NCBI RefSeq assembly: GCF_002205165.1
Contig: NZ_NIVS01000058.1
Span: forward strand, 1-64,000
Origin: Stenotrophomonas maltophilia
Lineage (GTDB): Bacteria; Pseudomonadota; Gammaproteobacteria; Xanthomonadales; Xanthomonadaceae
DNA: 64,000 bases
Direction: 5' to 3'
Positions 8,534-17,713 of the stretch are shown in pieces (within the stretch, counting starts at the first letter, position 1; the number at the start of each line of letters is the position of its first letter). A program made the position numbers and the translations under genes. The notes beneath the pieces were generated by a model. It saw nothing but the letters and a program-made list of their open reading frames with translations. It had not been told where the DNA came from and did no database searches.

Positions 8534-9310
8534 GTGCTTGAGCTGGTTCCCCCTGAGCTGTTGTGGTTGGTGGCGATCGCCTTCATCGCCGGCCTGGTCG
8601 ATGCCGCCGTCGGTGGCGGTGGGCTGGTGCAGTTGCCCGGGTTGTTCACCGTCCTGCCGCAGCACACGCCGGCGATGCTGTTCGGCACCAACAAGTTCAG
8701 CTCGATGTTCGGCACGGCCGCCGCGGCATTCCGCTATGCGCGCAATGTGCGCTTCCCGTGGCGGCCGGTACTGTTCGCCGCGGGCACGGCCTTCGTGTTC
8801 TCCTTCGCCGGGGCCACGGCCGTCAGCCTGCTGCCCAAGGACGCGGTGCGCCCGCTGGTGCTGGTGCTGCTGGTGGCGATGCTCGGCTACACGCTGTGGA
8901 AGAAGGACTTCGGTGCCCTGCACCGCCCGCGCGAGATCGGCCGCAAGGAGCTGGTGACCGCACTGGCGATCGGTGCGGTGATCGGGTTCTACGACGGCTT
9001 CTTCGGGCCCGGCACCGGCAGCTTCCTGATCTTCCTGTTCGTGCGTTTCTTCGGGCTGGACTTCCTGCGCGCCTCGGCCGCCTCCAAGGTGGTGAACCTG
9101 GCGACCAACGTGGCGGCGATCTCGTTCTTCGTGCCGACCGGCAACATCCTGTGGCTGTTCGCGCTGCCGATGGCCGCGGCCAACATCATCGGCTCGGTGG
9201 TCGGCACGCGGATGGCCCTGCGCGGCGGCACGCCCTTCATCCGCAAGTTGTTCGTCGGCCTGGTGGTGGTGCTGATCGCCCGGATGGGCTGGGACACCTT
9301 CGCCGGCTGA
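8534..9310 (+). CDS. TSUP (TauE/SafE, YfcA-like) permease
   Basis: A protein of about 258 residues with roughly eight membrane segments. It shows both repeats of the family signature: [17 protein letters not shown] near the N-terminus and [17 protein letters not shown] in the second half. YfcA-type members are anion or sulfur-compound permeases; the substrate here is unknown. The GTG at 8534 places the family start ([12 protein letters not shown]) at the N-terminus. In-frame ATGs at 8489 and 8501 would add 11-15 Arg/Leu-rich residues. None has a clear ribosome-binding site. Confidence 0.82.
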   Translation: MLELVPPELLWLVAIAFIAGLVDAAVGGGGLVQLPGLFTVLPQHTPAMLFGTNKFSSMFGTAAAAFRYARNVRFPWRPVLFAAGTAFVFSFAGATAVSLLPKDAVRPLVLVLLVAMLGYTLWKKDFGALHRPREIGRKELVTALAIGAVIGFYDGFFGPGTGSFLIFLFVRFFGLDFLRASAASKVVNLATNVAAISFFVPTGNILWLFALPMAAANIIGSVVGTRMALRGGTPFIRKLFVGLVVVLIARMGWDTFAG

Positions 9311-9313
9311 CAG

Positions 9314-9341
9314 GGCGGGCCAGCCCTGGGGCTGACCCGCC
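9314..9341. terminator. Bidirectional hairpin between convergent genes
   Basis: A 12-bp stem with one mismatch (9314-9325 with 9330-9341) around a 4-base loop fills the gap between the TSUP permease and the SMC-like gene. There is no long U-tract, so termination strength is uncertain. Confidence 0.5.
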
Positions 9342-9347
9342 GATTGC

Positions 9348-12300
9348 TCAGCGCTTGGGCCTGGCCGGCTTCTTGGCGGCGGCCTTGGGGGCTGCTTTGC
9401 TGGCCACCTTGCTGGCGGCTTTCTTTGCCGGCGCCTTGGCCGCGGCTTTCTTCGGGCGCGATGCCGGTACCGGTGCGTCCAGCGTCGCTGTGGCGGCGTC
9501 GGCCTGCCCGGCGTGCGGTTCGGCGATCGCCGCGTCGGCCGCCATTTCGGGCACCTCGACCACGTCCGGCGCTGCGGTCACGGCCGCTGCCGGCGCCACC
9601 GCGGCCTCACCGCCGGCACGGGCGCGCTCGGGCAGCTTCAGGCGCTTGCCCTCGTCGTCGTACTCGATCAGCAGCACGCCGGAGTCGTGGCGACCACTGA
9701 TCTCCACGAAGCAGGCGCCCCCGATGAACGGCTCCAGCGTCATCACCGACTTCAGCGGGGTGGCTACGACCATCTGGAACCCGAAGTTGTCGAAGATGTT
9801 CATCGCCAGCGCGGTGAACTCGTTGTCGGCCTTGTCGAAGGCTTCATCGAGCACCACCGCCGCGTAACTGGGCAGCTGGCCGTCGGCGCCGCCGAGCTGG
9901 TAGCGCAGCGCGGCCGCCAGACAGGTGGTGGCCAGCTTCTGGCGCTGGCCGCCGGACTTGCCTGCACCGCTGCGGTAGATCTCGACCTGCTGGCGAGTGG
10001 CGGCATCGAGTTCGACACCGACGAATTCAACATGCAGGCGCACGTCCAGCACCAGCTCGCGCCAGCGCTTGTCCTCGCCTTCCTGCGAGCCGAGCTTGGC
10101 GACCAGCTCACGCAGCACCGCGAACTGCGCTTCGGCCAGCTCGCGCTGCTCGGTCTGCTGCTGGGACAGCACGTCGCGCAGGCGCTGGTGGAAATCCAGC
10201 ACCTCGGGCAGGCGGCGGTCGGTGAGTTCGATGGTCAGCAGGGTGCCGCGGTTGAACGGCACCTGCTCCAGCGAGGCATTGACTTCGTCCAGACGCTGGG
10301 CGATCGACTTGCGCGCCTCGGCGGTGTGGCGCTGCAGGGCCAGCAGGTTGTTCTTGCTCTGGCTCTGCAGCAGATCGAAAAAGCGTGCCTCGTGCTGCGG
10401 CAGGCCGTCGTTCTCCAGCCGCTGCAGGCGGGCCAGGAAGTCTTCGGCGCTGGACAGGCTGACGGTGAAGTCACCGCTGTCTTCCGGCCAGGCCTGGCAG
10501 TAGCGGCGGAAGCAGCCCAGCAGCAGGTTCTCCAGCCGGTTGTGTTCGGCCTGGGAGCCGCCGAGCTGTTCGTTGAGCGTGTTGCTGATCTGCCGGAAGT
10601 GGGCTTCCAGGTTCTCCAGGCTGAGCACGCCGAGCACTTTGAGGCGTTCGTCCAGGCCCTGTTGCTGCAGGGGCGTGACCACGCGCTTGGCCAACGGCGC
10701 GCACTGCTCATGCAGCCGCTCCAGGCGTTCGTGTTCACGGCCAAGCTGGCCGCGCTCCACGCGCACGTCTTCATAGGTGCGCTTGGCCTGGGCCACATCG
10801 GCCCGGGTCTTTTCGATCTGTTCGCCCAGCTTGCGCAGGTCGGCATTGCCTTCGCGCAGGTCGTGCAGGGCCTGGGCGATGTCGTCCAGGCGCTGCAACG
10901 GTGCGGCCACATCGATCTCGTCCCAGCCCAGCGTGCACAGCTGATGGCAGGCCAGACGCGCCTTGCCCTCGTGCTCGCGCTGCGCGCGCAGGCCGGCCAC
11001 GTCGCTGTCGCAGGCGGCGATGCGCTGGGCCAGTTCTATCGCTTCGCGCTCGTACAGATCCAGCTTGTCGCGGTTGTTGAAGCCGAGCAGCCAGCGGCGG
11101 CGGTCGCTGATGTTATGGCGGTCGTCCTTTTCGAAGCGCTCGCCCGGGTGCTTGACCTGGCCTTCCTTGGTGATGCCGCGGTCGGTATCGCGCAGGTGGC
11201 GTGCATCCACGCATTCGTAATCGAAGCGCTTGCCCAGCTCGCGGCGCAGCCAACCGGCATAGCCATGCTCGCGCAGCACCAGCTTGTGCAGCAGCGAGCG
11301 TGCACCGGGCTCGCGGCCGTGCAGGGCATCGTCGTTGCGGCGCACGCGGTAATAGACCAGGCGGGTGCCGAGGTGAGTCTGGTTGATCCACTCCGAGACC
11401 TGGGCATGGTGACGCTCATCGACCAGCAGCGACTGCGCGAAGCCGTGCAGCACGCGCTCGATGGCGCCCTGCCACGCGGCGTCTTCGTCGCGGACCTGCA
11501 GCAGTTCGCCCACGAACGGCAGCGCCGCCTCGGGAATGCCGGTATCGCTGCTCAGGCGCGCGCGCAGCTGCTGCATCGGCGCGGGAATGCTGGACGGGGT
11601 GCGCTTGAGCGCTTCCAGTTCCGAACGCACCTCGGCGAAGCGGCGTTCGTCGTCGCGCTTGCCGCCCATGCGCTCGGCGATGGCTTCGTCCAGTTCCGCC
11701 GCAGCACGCTGGCCGTCGTCAAGGCGCGCCTGGGCGCGGGCCAGCTGTTCGGCGAACCCGTGCGCGGTCTCGGCCAGGGTTTCGCCGAGCTCACGGCTGG
11801 CGTGGTTGGCCTGGCTGCGCTTGGCCAGGCGGCGGTCGCGTTCCTGGGCCACACGGCCCTGCTCGCGCTCCAGCTCTTCGATGCGCTCGCCGCCCTGCTG
11901 GCGACGCTGCGCCTCCAGTTCGGCGAGGTGGCTTTCATGGTTCTCCAGCGCACTGCGGCGCTGGCCTTCTTCACCGGACAGACCGCGGTCGCGGGTGTCC
12001 AGTTCCAGCAGGCGCGCCTCCAGCAGGGCCAGGCGACGCTGCTCGCGCACGCCGTCGATGCCCAGCTTCATTTCGTCCAGGTCTTCGCGCTGGCGGCGCA
12101 GCGCCTGCAGATCGGCGTAATGCCCGCGTGCGGGCAGCAGGGTTTCGACCTGGCGGCGCGCGGTGACCACCGCCTGGTGGGCGCCATCGAGTTCGGCGAA
12201 ATCATCGACCAGCCGCTCGGCGGCATCGAAGGTGCGCGGTGCGTCGAGCATGAAGTCGCGCAGGAACACGTTCAGATCGCCGAGGTTCTTCGCCGACTGC

Positions 12301-12965
12301 GTCTTGTGCAGCAGGCGCAGCGCCATCTCGTTCTCGATCCCGAGCACGTGGCGGAACCGTTCGGCGTAGCTGGCGAAGCTGTCGAAGTGATGTACATCGC
12401 CCAGGCGCTGCTTGAGCTTGCGCAGGTCCAGGTCGAAGCCGCCGAGGTCGCGCGCGATGTCGAAACTGCGCTCGGCGACCATGTAGTGCTTGCGCACATC
12501 GGCTGCGGCCGCGCCGTTGCCGGCGATCCAGAACAGGCGCACCAGGCTGACGATGCGGCCGTCATTGCTGCGGTATTCCAGCACCAGCGCGGTCCAGGTG
12601 GCGCCCTTGCGCAGGTACTGGGTGGCGATCTCGCCGGTGCCGCTGTCCTGCTGGTCGGCCCAGGCACCACGCACGTAGGAGACCAGGTTGCGGTCGCGGC
12701 CACTGCGTTCGGCTTCGCGCGCGGCGGCGTTGAAGTCGACCAGGGCCGGCGGTACCAGCAGCGCGGACATCGCATCGAGCAGCGTGGACTTGCCCGAGCC
12801 GGAGCGGCCGACGAACAGGAAGCCACGTTCGGCGATCGGCACTTCGGTCAGGCCGGAGAAGGTACCCCAGTTGTGGACCTGGAGGCGGCGCATGCGGAAC
12901 TGCTGCGCGCGCGGGTCGGGCTGGTCGCCGGGGAACAGGGCGGGTGCGGGAATGTGGACGGTCAT
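9348..12965 (-). CDS. SMC-like ATPase of a MksB/JetC-type complex, with a histone-H1-like Lys/Ala tail
   Basis: A 1205-residue protein. The Walker A motif GRSGSGKS is at residues 53-60. Long coiled coils run through the middle with a hinge-like region around 500-620. The ABC signature SGGQRQKL begins at about 1004 and the Walker B AVVLDE at about 1036. This is the SMC/SbcC-like ATPase found with DUF3375 and DUF4194 proteins in MksBEF condensins and Wadjet systems, which load onto DNA and extrude loops. Residues 1114-1169 are an Ala/acidic linker and 1170-1205 a Lys/Ala/Pro-rich basic tail. The ATG is 46 bp past the DUF4194 stop. No JetD/MksG gene follows. Confidence 0.88.
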   Translation of the reverse strand: MTVHIPAPALFPGDQPDPRAQQFRMRRLQVHNWGTFSGLTEVPIAERGFLFVGRSGSGKSTLLDAMSALLVPPALVDFNAAAREAERSGRDRNLVSYVRGAWADQQDSGTGEIATQYLRKGATWTALVLEYRSNDGRIVSLVRLFWIAGNGAAAADVRKHYMVAERSFDIARDLGGFDLDLRKLKQRLGDVHHFDSFASYAERFRHVLGIENEMALRLLHKTQSAKNLGDLNVFLRDFMLDAPRTFDAAERLVDDFAELDGAHQAVVTARRQVETLLPARGHYADLQALRRQREDLDEMKLGIDGVREQRRLALLEARLLELDTRDRGLSGEEGQRRSALENHESHLAELEAQRRQQGGERIEELEREQGRVAQERDRRLAKRSQANHASRELGETLAETAHGFAEQLARAQARLDDGQRAAAELDEAIAERMGGKRDDERRFAEVRSELEALKRTPSSIPAPMQQLRARLSSDTGIPEAALPFVGELLQVRDEDAAWQGAIERVLHGFAQSLLVDERHHAQVSEWINQTHLGTRLVYYRVRRNDDALHGREPGARSLLHKLVLREHGYAGWLRRELGKRFDYECVDARHLRDTDRGITKEGQVKHPGERFEKDDRHNISDRRRWLLGFNNRDKLDLYEREAIELAQRIAACDSDVAGLRAQREHEGKARLACHQLCTLGWDEIDVAAPLQRLDDIAQALHDLREGNADLRKLGEQIEKTRADVAQAKRTYEDVRVERGQLGREHERLERLHEQCAPLAKRVVTPLQQQGLDERLKVLGVLSLENLEAHFRQISNTLNEQLGGSQAEHNRLENLLLGCFRRYCQAWPEDSGDFTVSLSSAEDFLARLQRLENDGLPQHEARFFDLLQSQSKNNLLALQRHTAEARKSIAQRLDEVNASLEQVPFNRGTLLTIELTDRRLPEVLDFHQRLRDVLSQQQTEQRELAEAQFAVLRELVAKLGSQEGEDKRWRELVLDVRLHVEFVGVELDAATRQQVEIYRSGAGKSGGQRQKLATTCLAAALRYQLGGADGQLPSYAAVVLDEAFDKADNEFTALAMNIFDNFGFQMVVATPLKSVMTLEPFIGGACFVEISGRHDSGVLLIEYDDEGKRLKLPERARAGGEAAVAPAAAVTAAPDVVEVPEMAADAAIAEPHAGQADAATATLDAPVPASRPKKAAAKAPAKKAASKVASKAAPKAAAKKPARPKR

Positions 12966-13011
12966 GGCAGGGCTAGCAATCCAGGCAGGGCAGCGGCGCG
13001 CGGGCGCGCGC

Positions 13012-13713
13012 TCAGGCGTCGAGGTCGGCCGGCGCTTCGCGCAGGCGGCGGTATACCTGGGCCAGGGCGGCGACATCTTCGGCGGAGAACATCAGTTTCA
13101 GTGCCGGCGAGACTTCATGACGCGCATCGTCACCGCCGAGGCGGGTGAGGATGTGGTTGTCCTTCATCTTCTGCACGGCACTGGCGACGCGGCGGTTGAA
13201 GCCGGCGCGGTCGGTGGACAGGTGGCGCTCGTACACGGCCAGTGCTTCGGCCAGTTCGCCATCCTCGACCACCGCGCGCACGCCGCGTGCATCGGCTTCG
13301 GCCAGCTGCTGGCGCAGGTGCAGCAGCAGCACCGAATCGATGAAGGTCAGCGGCGAGGTACGCAGCAGCACCGGCGCGTCGATATCTTCGGTGTCGGCCT
13401 GGCGGGTGAAGGCCACGCCGCTCTCGCGGTCCAGCACCAGCTCCAGGAACAGGTCCGAGAGCGCCGAGCGGATCGCCGCTTCACTGCGGATCAGCGCCGG
13501 CCACAGCTTGGCGTGCCGCAGCTGGTCGATGCTCGGGCCGATCAGCAGCTGGCACAGCGCGCGGCGCCCATCCAGCGGCAGCCGGCCGGTGTCGCCCATG
13601 TAGTACACGTCATTGCTGCGACGCAGGACGGGCGTGACCACGACGGGTTCGTCGTCGTGCTCGTCGGCGCCGCCGTCGATCGGGGTGTCGGTGGATTGGT
13701 CATGCCAGCTCAT
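13012..13713 (-). CDS. DUF4194 protein, MksE/JetB-type subunit
   Basis: A 233-residue mainly helical protein of the DUF4194 family, the small kleisin-associated (KITE-like) subunit in MksE/JetB-type SMC complexes. An acidic N-terminus of about 25 residues precedes the conserved region with a winged-helix-like segment ([17 protein letters not shown]). Its start overlaps the end of the DUF3375 gene by 14 bp, and the ATPase gene follows after 46 bp. The three genes are almost certainly one leftward operon in the order DUF3375, DUF4194, ATPase. Confidence 0.86.
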   Translation of the reverse strand: MSWHDQSTDTPIDGGADEHDDEPVVVTPVLRRSNDVYYMGDTGRLPLDGRRALCQLLIGPSIDQLRHAKLWPALIRSEAAIRSALSDLFLELVLDRESGVAFTRQADTEDIDAPVLLRTSPLTFIDSVLLLHLRQQLAEADARGVRAVVEDGELAEALAVYERHLSTDRAGFNRRVASAVQKMKDNHILTRLGGDDARHEVSPALKLMFSAEDVAALAQVYRRLREAPADLDA

Positions 13714-15169
13714 GGCGTTTCTCCTGGGTGAACCAGATCAGCGGAATGCGGGCGCGACGCCATTGGCCATCGCCGCCGCGCCATTGCGCGATCTCCTGTT
13801 GATCGGTGGCAACCTCGCCGTGGCGGGTGCCAAGAGAGAGGTAACCGATGATGCTGCCCAGCCCCTGCGGGGCCTCGCGGTGTTCAAGTACCTGGGCGAT
13901 CGACAGCCGCGGCTGCTCGCCGAGCAGATCGTGCAGATCGCGGCGCAGGGTGCGGAAGTCGATTTCCGAGGCGGCCACCAGATCGCCGACGCTCTCCAGC
14001 GAGATCGCAGCGGTGTCGTTGCGCAGGACGCTGCCATCGACCTGCGCCTGGCGCGGGTCGTGCAGTTTCCACTGCGACAGCGAGCGCAGGCGGCTGGTGG
14101 TCAGCTGCAGGTCGCGGCCGATGCTGCGCTGGGCCGGGATGTGGTCGCGCAGGCCCAGCGCCTCGCCCTGGGCCTGCTTGAGCAGCTGGTTGAGGCGGCG
14201 CTGTTCCAGATAGCCGCGGCTCTGCACGAAACCGCGCAGGCTGCGCGCGAAGTGCTGCAGCACATCGTGGACCTGGCTGCCGCGCTCGAGCATGGTGGTG
14301 GTGAAGCCGCGCAGGAAGGTGCGTTCGGTGCGGTCCAGCTTGCGGGCGAAGCCGCGTGCGAGCACGGTCTCCAGCGCGGCGTCGAGCTGGGCGCTCTGTT
14401 CGGCATCGTTGAGCAGGCGCCAGAACGCGTCGAAGCTGCGCCCGGCATCGCTGTCGCCGATCACGTCCACGCCTTCGAACAGCTTGGACAGCACGTCGCC
14501 GCGCTCGCCTTCGTCATCGATGATGCGTTCGCGGAATTCGCGGTTGAGACGTTCGAAATCGTCGCGCACGCGGCGGAAATCTTCGGTCAGTTCGTCGGCC
14601 AGGCCGATGATCTGGCGGGTCCGTTCCAGCGCGCGCTTGCCATCCAGCGAGGACACCTTGCCGCCGCTGACGCGGGCGATCTCGGCATCGATGCGGTCGC
14701 GCTCGTCGCGCAGCGCGGACAGGCGTGCGTCCGGATTGGATTCGGTCAGCGCGGCCAGCTGCGAGAGCTGCTCGATCACCAGTGCCAGGCGGCTCTCGGT
14801 GGCGGCGGCGCGCGCCTGCTCCAGGCTGTCGGCGAAGCGGATCGCCTGCGCGGCCTGGGTGGACAGTTCGTACTGCTCCTGGTCGGCACCTTCAGGCAGG
14901 CGGCGTTCCAGCCAGCCCTGGGCCAGCCAGTGGGCGATGTAGGCCTGCGCGGTGCGCGGCAGCTCGCGCGAGAGTTCATCGGCCTTCAGATCATCCAGCG
15001 CGCGCTGCAGGCGTTCGTGCAGCACCGCGGTGGACAGGGTGCGCTCGTCCTGCATCAGCAGGCTCTGCAGCAGGCCGATGATCTCCGGCGCGTGGTCGGC
15101 CGCCAGCAGCTTCCACTGCGACTGTTCGCGCAGGTGGCGATAACGGGTAATGCGCTCGCGATGCTTCAT
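13700..15169 (-). CDS. DUF3375 protein, MksF/JetA-type kleisin subunit
   Basis: A 489-residue, largely helical protein of the DUF3375 family, the kleisin-like MksF/JetA component that bridges the ATPase heads. The N-terminus ([20 protein letters not shown]) and a coiled middle region (residues about 120-230) are typical. It is the first gene of the three-gene operon, and its end overlaps the DUF4194 start. The ATG at 15169 was chosen because the upstream open frame has no family character. In MksBEF these proteins help chromosome organisation. In Wadjet they recognise small circular DNA. Confidence 0.86.
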   Translation of the reverse strand: MKHRERITRYRHLREQSQWKLLAADHAPEIIGLLQSLLMQDERTLSTAVLHERLQRALDDLKADELSRELPRTAQAYIAHWLAQGWLERRLPEGADQEQYELSTQAAQAIRFADSLEQARAAATESRLALVIEQLSQLAALTESNPDARLSALRDERDRIDAEIARVSGGKVSSLDGKRALERTRQIIGLADELTEDFRRVRDDFERLNREFRERIIDDEGERGDVLSKLFEGVDVIGDSDAGRSFDAFWRLLNDAEQSAQLDAALETVLARGFARKLDRTERTFLRGFTTTMLERGSQVHDVLQHFARSLRGFVQSRGYLEQRRLNQLLKQAQGEALGLRDHIPAQRSIGRDLQLTTSRLRSLSQWKLHDPRQAQVDGSVLRNDTAAISLESVGDLVAASEIDFRTLRRDLHDLLGEQPRLSIAQVLEHREAPQGLGSIIGYLSLGTRHGEVATDQQEIAQWRGGDGQWRRARIPLIWFTQEKRHELA

Positions 15170-15247
15170 TCGAGACCGGATACGGGAAGACGGGCCGCGC
15201 GGGTCGCAGCGGCCGGGAGGGAAACGGGACGCGCACGCGCCCACAGG

Positions 15248-15265
15248 GCCGGGCCGAAGCCCGGC
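15248..15265 (-). terminator. UUCG hairpin downstream of folE
   Basis: A perfect 7-bp GC stem with loop CGAA, reading UUCG within C(UUCG)G on the minus strand, lies 31 bp past the folE stop. There is no U-tract. It may mark the folE mRNA 3' end. Confidence 0.45.
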
Positions 15266-15296
15266 ACCTGCCGGCCGCGCGCGACAGCGCGGGGAA

Positions 15297-15899
15297 TCAG
15301 CGCTTGCCGCCCACTTCGATGAAACGCAGGAACTCGGCGCGGGTGCGCGCGTCCTCGCGGAAGCTGCCCAGCATCTTGGAGGTGACCATGCTGACGCCGC
15401 GCTTGTGGATGCCGCGGGTGGTCATGCACTCGTGCGCACCTTCCACCACCACACCCACGCCGACCGGCTGCAGGACGTCCTGGATGCACTGGGCGATCTG
15501 CGCGGTCATCTTTTCCTGGACCTGGAAGCGGCGTGCGTACGCCTCGACCACGCGGGCCAGCTTGCTGATGCCCACCACCTTGCCGGCCGGCAGATAGCCA
15601 ACGTGCACGCGGCCGATGATCGGCGCCATGTGGTGTTCGCAGTGGCTTTCGTACTCGATGTCGCGCAGCACGATCAGTTCGTCGTAGCCGGCCACTTCCT
15701 CGAAGGTCCGCTCCATGTAGGCGCGCGGGTCATCGCGGTAGCCGCTGAACCAGTCGCCATAGGCTTCGGCGACGCGGCGCGGGGTATCCAGCAGGCCTTC
15801 ACGGGTCGGATCTTCACCGGCCCAGCGCAGCAGGGTGCGCACCGCCGATTCGGCCTCGGCCTGGGTGACGGGGTTGGCGTCGTTGTCTTGCTTGCTCAT
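15297..15899 (-). CDS. folE: GTP cyclohydrolase I
   Basis: A 200-residue enzyme converting GTP to 7,8-dihydroneopterin triphosphate for folate and pterin synthesis. Zinc ligands are visible as Cys87 and His90 in ESHCEHH and Cys158 in [10 protein letters not shown]. Other family motifs are [16 protein letters not shown] and the C-terminal [14 protein letters not shown]. The length matches type IA bacterial enzymes. The ATG at 15899 fits the family start (MSKQDN); an upstream in-frame start would add ten atypical residues. It is divergent from the marR gene. Confidence 0.96.
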   Translation of the reverse strand: MSKQDNDANPVTQAEAESAVRTLLRWAGEDPTREGLLDTPRRVAEAYGDWFSGYRDDPRAYMERTFEEVAGYDELIVLRDIEYESHCEHHMAPIIGRVHVGYLPAGKVVGISKLARVVEAYARRFQVQEKMTAQIAQCIQDVLQPVGVGVVVEGAHECMTTRGIHKRGVSMVTSKMLGSFREDARTRAEFLRFIEVGGKR

Positions 15900-16020
15900 T
15901 ACATACAGCACCCGAAGGGGGGCGAGCATCGTACCCGACAGACCCCTCGGGCGTCCTGCGCCGGGAGGCGCGGGCCGGATCGGGCCACGCGTTCATTGGG
16001 CCGCGGTTGTGCCACGGGTA

Positions 16021-16051
16021 TTGATAGGAGACGAATTAGTAGTATCCTATC
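16021..16051 (+). promoter_or_regulatory. marR promoter overlapped by a GATAGGA/TCCTATC operator
   Basis: TTGATA (16021-16026) and TATCCT (16043-16048) with a 16-bp spacer form a plausible sigma70 promoter. The perfect inverted repeat GATAGGA (16023-16029) and TCCTATC (16045-16051) covers both boxes. A repressor bound here would block RNA polymerase, the usual MarR autoregulation layout. The likely transcription start (about 16055) is only a few bases before the ATG. Confidence 0.6.
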
Positions 16052-16058
16052 TATTCTG

Positions 16059-16514
16059 ATGAACCGATCCCTCGACGAACGCACCCAGCTGCAGATGCAG
16101 CTCAGTTCCGGCCTGCTCTATGCAGGGCGGCAGTGGCAGCGCCTGGCCGACCAGGCCCTGGGCAGCTACGGCATCTCGGCCGCCTGCACCATGCCGCTGC
16201 TGATGATCGGGCGCGCCGGCGGCGGTATCCGCCAGGTGGCGCTGGCTCACCAGCTGGGCATGGAAGGGCCCTCGCTGGTGCGCCTGCTGGACAAGCTGGC
16301 CGCCAGCGACCTGGTCCGCCGCGAATGCGACGCCAGCGACCGCCGCGCCAACCTGCTGTGGCTGACCGACAAGGGCGAGGCGCTGGTCAGCGAGCTGGAA
16401 ACCCAGCTGATCGGCCTGCGCCAGGATGTGTTCGGCGAGCTGTCCATGGATGAACTGCGCACCGTGCTGAAGCTGTGGCAGCTGCTGGCCGATGCTGCCG
16501 ACCGCGTGACGTAA
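16059..16514 (+). CDS. MarR-family transcriptional regulator
   Basis: A 151-residue winged-helix regulator. The DNA-binding part is visible at about residues 50-100 (IRQVALAHQLGMEGPSLVRL, then RRECDASDRRANLLWLTDKG, the recognition helix and wing). It begins immediately after its putative promoter/operator and lies 84 bp upstream of a DUF1656-HlyD-outer membrane factor-FUSC operon on the same strand. It most likely represses that operon and itself, with release by an aromatic or phenolic ligand. The ligand is not deducible. Confidence 0.9.
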   Translation: MNRSLDERTQLQMQLSSGLLYAGRQWQRLADQALGSYGISAACTMPLLMIGRAGGGIRQVALAHQLGMEGPSLVRLLDKLAASDLVRRECDASDRRANLLWLTDKGEALVSELETQLIGLRQDVFGELSMDELRTVLKLWQLLADAADRVT

Positions 16515-16533
16515 GCCTGTTCCCCCGTTGTAC

Positions 16534-16562
16534 CGCCCGGTGTCGTCCCTCGACGCCGGGCG
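16534..16562 (+). terminator. 12-bp stem hairpin between the regulator and efflux genes
   Basis: The arms 16534-16545 and 16551-16562 pair over 12 bp (one G-U) around a 5-base loop. C-rich sequence follows rather than a U-tract. It could attenuate read-through from the regulator into the pump genes or protect the upstream mRNA. Confidence 0.5.
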
Positions 16563-16598
16563 ATCCCCTTTCCGCTCCCCTGTGAATCCTTTGCCTCG

Positions 16599-16808
16599 AT
16601 GTACGGTGAATTCAGTCTCTATGGTGTGTTCGTCCCGACCCTGCTCGGGCTGATGCTGCTTGCCTACCTGCTCAAGAGCGGGTTGCGCGTGGTCCTGCAG
16701 CGCACCGGCGCCTACCGCCACATCTGGCACCCCGCCCTGTTCAACCTGGCCGTGTACGTGATCGTGCTCGGCGGGTTGTTTTCCCTGATGCGTTGGATGC
16801 AATCGTGA
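16599..16808 (+). CDS. DUF1656 (AaeX-like) inner-membrane protein
   Basis: A 69-residue protein with two hydrophobic segments (about residues 7-25 and 45-65) and the family pattern starting with EFSLYGVFVP. DUF1656 proteins almost always precede HlyD and FUSC efflux genes, as AaeX does in Escherichia coli. Its TGA overlaps the GTG of the HlyD gene. The role is accessory and not established. Confidence 0.88.
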   Translation: MYGEFSLYGVFVPTLLGLMLLAYLLKSGLRVVLQRTGAYRHIWHPALFNLAVYVIVLGGLFSLMRWMQS

Positions 16809-17713
16809 ACAAGATCCTCAAGCAGACATTCCCGGTCGTGTTGACCGTCGTGGCCGTGGTGGCCGCCGTACTGGTGCTGCGCCACCTGTGGGCGTACTAC
16901 ATGGACGAACCGTGGACGCGCGATGCGCATGTCAGCGCCGACGTGGTGCAGGTCGCGCCGGACGTGTCCGGGCTGGTGGAAGCGGTGAAGGTCGCCGACA
17001 ACCAGCCGGTCAAGCGCGGTGAGGTGCTGTTCGTGGTCGACCGCGCGCGCTATGAGATCGCACTGGAGCAGGCCCAGGCCGCCTTGGGCGAGCGCCGCGC
17101 CACGCTGGACCAGTTGCGCCGCGAGATCGCGCGCGACCGCAGCCTGCAGGATCTGGTCGCTGCCGAGGACGCCGAAGTGCGCCGCGCCAAGCTGCTCGCC
17201 GCCCAGGCCTCGATGGCCACCGCACAGGCCGCGGTCGACCTCGCCAAGCTCAACCTGGCGCGCACCGAAGTGCGCAGCCCGAGCGATGGCCACGTCAACG
17301 ACCGCACCGTGCGTGCCGGTGACTACGTGACCGCCGGGCGCCCGGTGATGGCCGTGCTCGATACCGGCTCGTTCCGCGTGGATGGCTACTTCGAGGAAAC
17401 CCGCCTGCAGGGCGTGCATGCCGGCCAGAAGGTCGACATCCGCCTGATGGGCGAAGCGCAGCCGTTGCAGGGCCACGTGCAGAGCATCGCCGCCGGCATC
17501 GAAGACCGTTACCGCAGCGAAGGCAGCAGCCTGCTGCCGAACGTCACCCCGGCCTTCGACTGGGTTCGGCTGGCGCAGCGCATCCCGGTACGCATCCATA
17601 TCGACCGCGTGCCGGCCGGCGTGAACCTGATCGCCGGGCGGACCGCCACCGTCACCATCCAGCCGGACACCGCCCCGGCCACGCCGGTGCAACCGGCACG
17701 GACGGCCCTGTGA
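16805..17713 (+). CDS. HlyD/AaeA-type periplasmic adaptor of an efflux pump
   Basis: A 302-residue membrane-fusion protein. One N-terminal membrane segment (about residues 9-27) is followed by a biotinyl-lipoyl-like half (VSADVVQVAPDVSGLVEAV), a helical hairpin (about 75-145) and the second lipoyl half (VRSPSDGHVND). It would link the inner-membrane FUSC protein to the outer membrane factor. The GTG at 16805 overlaps the preceding TGA (GTGA) and gives the expected short cytoplasmic leader. The next gene starts with another GTGA overlap. Confidence 0.92.
   Translation: MNKILKQTFPVVLTVVAVVAAVLVLRHLWAYYMDEPWTRDAHVSADVVQVAPDVSGLVEAVKVADNQPVKRGEVLFVVDRARYEIALEQAQAALGERRATLDQLRREIARDRSLQDLVAAEDAEVRRAKLLAAQASMATAQAAVDLAKLNLARTEVRSPSDGHVNDRTVRAGDYVTAGRPVMAVLDTGSFRVDGYFEETRLQGVHAGQKVDIRLMGEAQPLQGHVQSIAAGIEDRYRSEGSSLLPNVTPAFDWVRLAQRIPVRIHIDRVPAGVNLIAGRTATVTIQPDTAPATPVQPARTAL

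Noticed and set aside
9513-13148. Long plus-strand open frame of about 1200 codons opposite the SMC-like gene
   Set aside because: It is antisense to an intact ATPase gene with Walker and signature motifs. Its translation is low-complexity Gln/Ala/Leu/Val-rich with no motifs, as expected of a high-GC shadow frame.
9348-15169. Calling the SMC-like operon a complete Wadjet defence system
   Set aside because: No JetD/MksG gene is adjacent; downstream is a TSUP permease and upstream is folE.
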